Assembly (NCBI GenBank): GCA_003132025.1
Contig: PKWJ01000018.1
Coordinates: 298,115-353,338, forward strand
Source of the DNA: Gammaproteobacteria bacterium
Lineage (GTDB): Bacteria > Pseudomonadota > Gammaproteobacteria > Steroidobacterales > Steroidobacteraceae
Length of the DNA: 55,224 nt
Reading direction: 5' to 3'
This document shows, one piece after another, positions 49,232-55,224 of the stretch (position 1 is the first letter of the stretch; each line of letters begins with the position of its first letter). The notes below the pieces were generated by a model. That model was not told the DNA's origin and made no database searches. It worked only from the letters and a program-made list of their open reading frames with translations. The translations under genes were made by a program, and so were the position numbers.

Positions 49232-50032
49232 ATGCACCCATTGCTCAATATCGCCGTGCGCGCCGCGCGCCGCGCCGGTGAGGTGATCGTCCGCAGCCTG
49301 GTGCGGCTGGAGAGCCTCGAGGTCACCTCCAAGGGTCGCAACGACTACGTCAGCGAAATCGACCGCACCGCCGAACGCGACATCATCGACATCATTCATA
49401 AGCACTATCCCGAGCATGCGATCCTGGCCGAGGAAAGCGGTAGCAGCGGCGACAACGATACCGTCTGGATCATCGATCCGCTCGACGGGACCACCAACTT
49501 CCTGCACGGTTTTCCGGTATTCGCGGTGTCGATCGCGGTACAGCAGCGCGGCAAGCTCGAGATTGGAGTCATCTACGACCCGATGCGCCAGGAAGTGTTC
49601 ACCGCGGCGCGCGGCGAGGGCGCGCATCTGGAGAATCATCGCATCCGCGTCAGCAAGCAGCGCGGGCTGGAGGGCGCGCTGCTGGCGACCGGATTTCCGT
49701 ACCGCGAGGATGATCGCTACGCCGACAACTATTTCGCCATGTTCCGCATGCTGACGCAGATGAGCGCCGGCATTCGCCGGCCAGGCTCCGCGGCGCTGGA
49801 TCTGGCCTATGTCGCTTGCGGCCGCGTCGACGGCTTTTGGGAAATGGGACTCAAGGCCTGGGACACGGCCGCCGGCACGCTCATGATCCGGGAAGCCGGC
49901 GGTCGCGTCGGTACGCTGGGCGGCGACGAGTATCGGCTTGGTGCGAACATCGTTGCCGGTGCGCCAAAAGTGTACGAGGCGCTGATCGAGGCGCTCGCGC
50001 CGCATGTACCGGGGGAACTGCGCAACGTGTAG
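49232..50032 (+). CDS. suhB: Inositol-1-monophosphatase SuhB
   Basis: SuhB dephosphorylates inositol 1-phosphate and also associates with the Nus complex in rRNA transcription. The 266-residue product has the metal site signature ILAEESG, WIIDPLDGTTNFLHGFP and, near the end, WEMGLKAWDTAAGTLMIREAGG. The ATG at 49232 matches the normal N-terminus (HPLLNIAVRAARRAGEVI); earlier codons overlap the trmJ start. With nusB in the same window, two partners of the antitermination complex are present. Confidence 0.95.
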   Translation: MHPLLNIAVRAARRAGEVIVRSLVRLESLEVTSKGRNDYVSEIDRTAERDIIDIIHKHYPEHAILAEESGSSGDNDTVWIIDPLDGTTNFLHGFPVFAVSIAVQQRGKLEIGVIYDPMRQEVFTAARGEGAHLENHRIRVSKQRGLEGALLATGFPYREDDRYADNYFAMFRMLTQMSAGIRRPGSAALDLAYVACGRVDGFWEMGLKAWDTAAGTLMIREAGGRVGTLGGDEYRLGANIVAGAPKVYEALIEALAPHVPGELRNV

Positions 50033-50070
50033 AGTGCGGCTACATCAGGCGATCTGCCCGGGAACCTTCA

Positions 50071-51555
50071 ATGGATGCACCATTAGAAAAGAAAGGTCTG
50101 TTCGCGACCAAGTCGATCGCGGACTACCAGGAGGAAGCTGCCGGCCGGCACCTGGTACGCGCCCTGGGAATCCCGGCCCTGATCGCCTTTGGCATCGGCG
50201 GCATCATCGGCACCGGCATCTTCGTACTCACCGGACTTGCAGCTGCCCAGCACGCGGGTCCCGCCATCGTCATCTCCTTCATCATCGCCGGCATCGGCTG
50301 CATGTTCGCCGGACTGTGCTACTCCGAATTCGCCGCCATGGTTCCGGTGTGCGGCAGCGCCTACGCCTATAGCTACGCCACGCTGGGCGAGGTCGTCGCC
50401 TGGTTCGTCGGCTGGAACCTGGTACTCGAGTACATGATGGCCTGCTCCACGGTCGCGGTCGGCTGGAGCCGCTATCTCGTGGCGTTCCTGGAGTTATTTC
50501 ACGTGCACTTGCCGGTCGCTCTCACCAGCGCGCCGTTTGCTTCCGGCGAAACCGGCAATGAGATCTATCGCACCGGCGCGATCCTCAATCTGCCGGCGGT
50601 GCTGATCGTCGCTGCGGCCGCGGCCTTGTGCTACAAGGGCATCAAGGAATCGGCCATCGTCAACACCATCATCGTGCTGATCAAGGTCAGCATTGTGGTC
50701 GCGGTGATCATCTTCGGCGCGTTCTTCGTCAATACCGCCAACTGGTTCCCCTATATCCCGCCCAACACCGGCACCTTCGGCCAGTTCGGCTGGAGCGGCA
50801 TCTGGCAGGCCTCGGCGATCATCTTCTTCGCCTATATTGGCTTCGACGGTGTCTCCACCGTGGCGCAGGAAGCCAAGGACCCGGCGCGCGGCATGCCGAT
50901 CGGCATGCTCGGCAGCCTCGCGATCTGCACGCTGCTGTACATCCTGATGTCGAGCGTGATGACCGGGCTGGTGCCGTTCAAGGAGCTGAACGATGCGGCG
51001 CCGGTGGTCGCGGCGCTGAAGCCGCATCCGCAGCTGTTGTGGCTGCAAACCTGGGTCATCATCGGTGCGCTGGCCGGCCTGACCTCGGTGATCATCACGA
51101 TGATCATCCCGCAGGCGCGCATCTGGCTGACGATGTCGCGCGACGGCCTGATGCCGAAGGTGTTCGGCAAGGTGCACCCGCGTTTTCGCACGCCGCACAT
51201 TTCGACCGCCATCACCGGTGTGATGGCCGCGACCTTCGCCGGGCTGCTGCCGATCGGCATCCTCGGTGAGCTGGTGTCGATCGGCACGCTGATCGCATTC
51301 ATCGTGGTATGCATCGGCGTCGTGGTGTTGCGCTACACGCGGCCCGACCTGGTGCGGCCGTTCAGGGTCAAGGCCGTGTGGCTGATCGCCGGCGGCGGCG
51401 TCCTGTTCTGCGGCATGATGGCCTACTCGCTGCCGAACGCCACCTGGTGGCGGTTGCTGATCTGGAGCGTGGTCGGCTTTGCGCTCTACTTCTTCTACGG
51501 CCACAAGCACAGCCGGCTGCGCGCCGGCCTGCCGCCGGACCCTTCCGACGGCTGA
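50071..51555 (+). CDS. APC-superfamily amino-acid permease (cationic amino acid transporter type)
   Basis: The 494-residue integral membrane protein has the APC start (LVRALGIPALIAFGIGGIIGTGIFVLTG, with the unwound GGIIGTGIF substrate helix), about twelve predicted spans, and typical segments EFAAMVPVCGSAYAYSYATLGE, WNLVLEYMMACSTVAVGWS and FFAYIGFDGVSTVAQEAKDP. Similarity is to the CAT/YfnA group of basic or branched amino-acid transporters. The ATG at 50071 begins MDAPLEKKGLFATKS, a normal cytoplasmic N-terminus for this group. It follows suhB by 38 bp. Confidence 0.92.
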   Translation: MDAPLEKKGLFATKSIADYQEEAAGRHLVRALGIPALIAFGIGGIIGTGIFVLTGLAAAQHAGPAIVISFIIAGIGCMFAGLCYSEFAAMVPVCGSAYAYSYATLGEVVAWFVGWNLVLEYMMACSTVAVGWSRYLVAFLELFHVHLPVALTSAPFASGETGNEIYRTGAILNLPAVLIVAAAAALCYKGIKESAIVNTIIVLIKVSIVVAVIIFGAFFVNTANWFPYIPPNTGTFGQFGWSGIWQASAIIFFAYIGFDGVSTVAQEAKDPARGMPIGMLGSLAICTLLYILMSSVMTGLVPFKELNDAAPVVAALKPHPQLLWLQTWVIIGALAGLTSVIITMIIPQARIWLTMSRDGLMPKVFGKVHPRFRTPHISTAITGVMAATFAGLLPIGILGELVSIGTLIAFIVVCIGVVVLRYTRPDLVRPFRVKAVWLIAGGGVLFCGMMAYSLPNATWWRLLIWSVVGFALYFFYGHKHSRLRAGLPPDPSDG

Positions 51556-51583
51556 GCCGGCAGCTGTAGCCCCTGGCGACTGT

Positions 51584-52312
51584 CTAGCGCGGCGTCCTGC
51601 CGAGCAGCCGTCGCAACCGGATGTTGACCAGTTCCACCACCACCGAAAACGCCATCGCAAAGTACAGGTAGCCCTTCGGCACTTCGAACTCCAGCGCCTC
51701 GGCCACCAGCGCCGCGCCGATCAGCACCAGAAACGCCAGCGCCAGCACCTTCATGCTCGGGTGACGCGCCACGAAGGCCGCGATCGGACCGGACAGCCAC
51801 ATCATGACCACCACCGACAGCACGATCGCCGCCGCCATGATCGGCAGCTGATCCGGGCGCGCGAGCCCGACGGCCGTGAACACCGAGTCGAGTGAAAACA
51901 CCACGTCGATCAGCGCGATCTGGATCACGACCATATGGAACGCTTCCCACCTGGAAGCCGGCCGCGGCGCCGCCGAGCCCTCCAGCGTGTTGTGAATTTC
52001 CGTGGCGCTCTTGCCCAGCAGGAACAGGCCGCCCGCGCCCAGGATCAGGTCGCGGCCGGAAATCGGACGCTGCAACACACTGAATAGCGGCGTGGTCAGC
52101 CGCGTCAGCCACACCACCGAGAACAGCAGCGCCAGGCGCGTCAGCATCGCCAGCAGCAGGCCGAGGAGTCGGCCGCTGCGCTGGCGCGCCGCCGGCAGCC
52201 GACCGACCAGGATCGACAGAAAAATCACGTTGTCGATACCGAGTACGGTCTCGAGCAACGCCAGGGTCGCGAACGCGATCCAGTTTTCCGGAGATTGCAG
52301 CAGCGCCAGCAT
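51584..52312 (-). CDS. TerC-family integral membrane protein
   Basis: The 242-residue protein has about seven spans with the TerC signatures LLETVLGIDNVIFLSILVGRLP and IALIDVVFSLDSVFTAVGLA (paired acidic residues in membrane helices, thought to bind a divalent metal). The last span ends YLYFAMAFSVVVELVNIRLRRL. Members export Mn(II) or supply metal to exported proteins. It is convergent with the permease gene (28 bp apart, no clear terminator) and lies 31 bp after secF. Confidence 0.92.
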   Translation of the reverse strand: MLALLQSPENWIAFATLALLETVLGIDNVIFLSILVGRLPAARQRSGRLLGLLLAMLTRLALLFSVVWLTRLTTPLFSVLQRPISGRDLILGAGGLFLLGKSATEIHNTLEGSAAPRPASRWEAFHMVVIQIALIDVVFSLDSVFTAVGLARPDQLPIMAAAIVLSVVVMMWLSGPIAAFVARHPSMKVLALAFLVLIGAALVAEALEFEVPKGYLYFAMAFSVVVELVNIRLRRLLGRTPR

Positions 52313-52343
52313 CGCCCACTTTGAGGCCGCGCTCTCCTTCAGT

Positions 52344-53276
52344 TTAGGGTAGGTCGTCCAGCGGCTTCTTCACCGCGGTCGCCAGCAGATGCTCGGCTTT
52401 CAGGCCGCAGTCCAATGCCACCGCGCTCGAGATGTAGATCGAGGAGTAGGTGCCGGCCAGGATGCCGATGATCAGCGCCTCGGAGAATCCGCGCAGCACC
52501 GGACCGCCCAGCGCATACAGCGCTACCACCACGATCAGCGTTACTACTTTGGTCATGATGGTACGCGACAGGGTCTGATTGATCGACTGATCGAGCACCG
52601 CCACCGGGTCCAGGCGCCGGCCGGTGTGGAAGCGCTCGCGAATGCGATCGAACACCACCACGGTATCGTTGAGCGAATAGCCGATCACCGCCAGCATCGC
52701 CGCCACCACGGTCAGATCGAAATCGGTTTGCGTGAGCGAGAAGGTGCCGAGCACCAGGATCGGATCATGCAATACCGCCAGAATCGCGCCCAGCGACAGC
52801 CGCCAGGTGTGAAAGCGCAGTGCGATGTAGCCGAAGATCAGCAGCAGGGTCGCGATCAGCGCCTGCAGCGCGCTACGCTGCAGCTCACCGCCGATTTGCG
52901 GACCGACCACATCGACCTGCTGGATCGTCGCGCCGGCATCGATGCCGCGCAGGATCTGCTCGATCTTGCCGCGCACTTCGGCGGTACTCAGCTTGGTCGG
53001 CGGCAGCCGGATGGCGAGTTCGCGTGAGCTGCCGAAGATCGTGACCTGCGGGTCGCTATAGCCGGCGCTGGTCAGCGCCTTGGTCACCGCGTCGCGATTG
53101 GCGGCCGTCGGGAACGTCGCCTGCACGGTCACGCCGCCGGTGAAGTCTACGCCCAGGTTCAGGCCGCGCGTCGCCAGCGACACCAGCGAAATCAGGATCA
53201 GGACGATCGATAACCCGTACCACACCTTGCGCGTGGACATGAACGGGAAACTGGTCGCGCGATGAAAGAATTCCAC
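52344..53276 (-). CDS. secF: Protein translocase subunit SecF
   Basis: SecF with SecD uses proton motive force to pull exported proteins through SecYEG on the periplasmic side. The 310-residue protein has six spans and the SecF hallmark GLNLGVDFTGG after the first span. A periplasmic domain follows, then the C-terminal half with VIGYSLNDTVVVFDRIRE and the TLSRTIMT segment. The start is a GTG at 53276, 52 bp after secD. Confidence 0.96.
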   Translation of the reverse strand: MEFFHRATSFPFMSTRKVWYGLSIVLILISLVSLATRGLNLGVDFTGGVTVQATFPTAANRDAVTKALTSAGYSDPQVTIFGSSRELAIRLPPTKLSTAEVRGKIEQILRGIDAGATIQQVDVVGPQIGGELQRSALQALIATLLLIFGYIALRFHTWRLSLGAILAVLHDPILVLGTFSLTQTDFDLTVVAAMLAVIGYSLNDTVVVFDRIRERFHTGRRLDPVAVLDQSINQTLSRTIMTKVVTLIVVVALYALGGPVLRGFSEALIIGILAGTYSSIYISSAVALDCGLKAEHLLATAVKKPLDDLP

Positions 53277-53328
53277 GGTGGTCCTTGAGTGATAGCTGTG
53301 GCTGATGCTGTGGCGACGGCGTGCGCGC

Positions 53329-55203
53329 CTATCCGATCGACAGCCGCGCTACCTTGCGCCGGCCGCCGTAAATCAGCGTGATCAGCGCCCGGCTGCCGAG
53401 CAGCGAGCTGAACATCGAGGTGGCGATGCCGAGCGTGAGTACGATGGCAAAGCTGCGAATAGCGCCGGTGCCGATCACCCACAATGCCAGACCTGCGATC
53501 AACGCGGTGACGTTCGAATCGGCGATGGCCGAGAACGCCTTGTCGAAGCCGGCGCGGATCGCGGCCTGCGGCGAGACGCCGTTACGCAGCTCCTCGCGGA
53601 TACGTTCGTAGATCAGCACGTTGGCGTCGACCGCTATGCCGACCGTCAGAATGATGCCGGCAATGCCGGGCAGCGACAGCACCGCATGCAGCATCGACAG
53701 CAGCGCGGTCAGCAGGATCACGTTGGCGAGCAGCACCGCATCCGCCACCAGACCGAACACGTGATAGTAGAGCGCCATGAACACGAACACGGCCAGCATG
53801 CCGATCTCCAGTGCACGCACGCCCTTGTCGATGTTGTCCTGGCCCAGGCTCGGGCCGATGGCCCGCTCCTGCACCACCTCGATCGGCGCCGCCAGCGATC
53901 CCGAGCGCAGCATCAGCGACAGATCGCGCGCCTCGCCGCTGGTCAGTCCGGTGACCTGGAACTGCGGCCCGAACACGCCGCGGATGGTGGCCACGTTGAT
54001 GACCTTCTCGCTGGTGGAATCGCGATCGACTTTCTGGCCGTTGACCTCGACCTGGCGGCGGCTTTTCTCGATATAGACCACGGCCATGGGCTTGCCGACA
54101 TTGAGCCGTGTGGTACGCAGCATGGAATCGGCGCCCCGGGCATCGAGCTTGATCGACACCGCGGGTCCCTCGTTCGACGTGGCCGAGGTGGCGCTGGTGA
54201 GTTCATCGCCGGTGACGATGACTTCGCGCTTGAGCAGAATGGGAGATCCGTCCTCGCGCTTGTACAGTTTGGTGCCCAGCGGCGCGTGCCCGCCCTGCTC
54301 CGCCTGCAGCGCGTTGTCCTGGGTATCCACCAGGCGCAGCTCCAGTGTCGCCACCTTGCCCAGCAGATCCTTGACCTCGGCGGAATTCTGGACGCCCGGC
54401 AGCTGCACCAGTATCCGGTCCAGGCCCTGACGCTGCACGATTGGCTCCGACACGCCCAGTTCATTGACGCGATTGGTCAGCGTGGTGCGATTCTGCTCCA
54501 GCGCATAATCCTCGCGCGCCTTGATCTGGGCCGGCGTGAGCAGCATGTCGACCGCCGCTGCGCCGGCCTCGCTACTGCTGGTGAATTTGAGCGTGGAATC
54601 GACCTTCCTCAGCACCTCGATCACGGCGCCGCTATCGGCGCCCGCCGGCAGCGTCACGCGCAGGCCATTGGCAACGCCGCCGCCGCTCGCGCCAATGGTC
54701 GTGACGTCGGTGAACGGCAGTTTGGCTTCGATCAGCGCGCGCCGAAAGCTCTGCTCATAACTCTCGAGCAGCTGGCCGACCGCCCCCTGCAGATCCACCT
54801 GGTACAGCAGATACAGCCCGCCGCGCAGGTCGAGGCCGAGCGGCATGGCCTTCAACCCGATCTTGCGCATCCAGCTCGGCGCCCGCGACGCATTGCCCAG
54901 CGCCGAGCGGTCGACGTCCGACAGCGTGGCATCGACCGTATCGCGCGCCTTGAGCTGCGAGGCGACATCGTTGAACGCCACTATCAGCCGCCCGCTATCG
55001 ATGTAGTCGCGCTTGATCACCACGTTCTGCTTGTGCAGCAGGTCTTCGATCGACTGGCGCGCAAAATCGTCCATCGGCGCCCGGCTCTTGCGCTCCACCT
55101 GCAGCGCCGGATCCTCGCCAAACAGATTCGGTAGCGCGAATAGCAGTCCGATCACGAGCACGAGCGTGACCAGCACGTATTTCCAGCGCGGTAATTCCAG
55201 CAT
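53329..55203 (-). CDS. secD: Protein translocase subunit SecD
   Basis: The 624-residue SecD has an N-terminal span (WKYVLVTLVLVIGLLFALPNLFG), the large periplasmic head (MPLGLDLRGGLYLLYQVDL; VNELGVSEPIVQRQGLDRILVQLPGV), and a C-terminal five-span half with GIAVDANVLIYERIREEL, in which the aspartate takes part in proton movement. It is complete. The ATG is 21 bp from the right edge; the residual upstream bases do not allow yajC, its usual neighbour, to be recognised. Confidence 0.97.
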   Translation of the reverse strand: MLELPRWKYVLVTLVLVIGLLFALPNLFGEDPALQVERKSRAPMDDFARQSIEDLLHKQNVVIKRDYIDSGRLIVAFNDVASQLKARDTVDATLSDVDRSALGNASRAPSWMRKIGLKAMPLGLDLRGGLYLLYQVDLQGAVGQLLESYEQSFRRALIEAKLPFTDVTTIGASGGGVANGLRVTLPAGADSGAVIEVLRKVDSTLKFTSSSEAGAAAVDMLLTPAQIKAREDYALEQNRTTLTNRVNELGVSEPIVQRQGLDRILVQLPGVQNSAEVKDLLGKVATLELRLVDTQDNALQAEQGGHAPLGTKLYKREDGSPILLKREVIVTGDELTSATSATSNEGPAVSIKLDARGADSMLRTTRLNVGKPMAVVYIEKSRRQVEVNGQKVDRDSTSEKVINVATIRGVFGPQFQVTGLTSGEARDLSLMLRSGSLAAPIEVVQERAIGPSLGQDNIDKGVRALEIGMLAVFVFMALYYHVFGLVADAVLLANVILLTALLSMLHAVLSLPGIAGIILTVGIAVDANVLIYERIREELRNGVSPQAAIRAGFDKAFSAIADSNVTALIAGLALWVIGTGAIRSFAIVLTLGIATSMFSSLLGSRALITLIYGGRRKVARLSIG

Positions 55204-55224
55204 GAGCTAGCGACTTTCCGAAAG

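Overview
The window is a dense (roughly 95% coding), GC-rich stretch of bacterial chromosome. It carries about 48 protein genes, one tRNA and a small decayed patch. Gene order points to a gammaproteobacterium. The blocks secDF / suhB / trmJ / isc / ndk / rlmN / pilW / rodZ / hisS / yfgM / bamB / der, guaBA facing xseA, purL - mltF - tadA, and nrdR - rib - nusB - thiL are all arrangements known from Pseudomonas, Xanthomonas and Escherichia. The base composition and the ribBX-type riboflavin gene suggest a Xanthomonadales, Nevskiales or Steroidobacter-like lineage; that placement is inference. No plasmid, phage, integrase, transposase or CRISPR signature was seen.

Layout. (1) 1-409: the first 136 codons of a Ser/Thr protein kinase running off the left edge. 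(2) 559-8482, minus strand: one long operon, glyA - nrdR - ribD - ribE - DUF2937 - VIT transporter - ribBX - ribH - nusB - thiL. It covers one-carbon metabolism, NTR regulation, riboflavin synthesis, transcription antitermination and thiamine activation, with two membrane-protein genes inserted among the rib genes. (3) 8573-17777: a histone-deacetylase-like enzyme, ettA, a zinc-ribbon DUF4145-like protein, purL with DUF1820, and an FHA protein of the type VI secretion TagH type standing alone. (4) 17810-22385: an RND efflux adaptor and pump, then tRNA-Ser(CGA). (5) 22414-29548: mltF, tadA, an aldo/keto reductase, an EAL phosphodiesterase with a dead GGDEF, an ArsR - SRPBCC pair with a legible promoter/operator, and a PhzF-like isomerase.

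(6) 29650-33048 is the only clearly accessory patch, with visibly lower GC than its flanks. It holds a TonB-dependent receptor, a degenerate 5' fragment of a GntR/MocR regulator, a RidA-family gene missing its 5' end, and a GT11 fucosyltransferase gene whose full-length frame is broken by one TAG codon. (7) 33096-39758: guaA, guaB, xseA, an M23 peptidase and der. (8) 39769-49190: bamB, yfgM, hisS, rodZ, pilW, rlmN, ndk, a reduced isc cluster (iscA, a divergent IscU-like gene, iscS) and trmJ. (9) 49232-55203: suhB, an APC amino-acid permease, a TerC protein, secF and secD.

The most interesting observation is the reduced isc locus. Relative to the Pseudomonas-type order, iscR, hscB, hscA, fdx and iscX are missing. 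The IscU-position protein keeps one of the three cluster-binding cysteines, and IscS lacks the C-terminal tail that normally contacts IscU. ispG is also missing from between rodZ and hisS. No wholly new multi-gene defence or mobile system was recognised.
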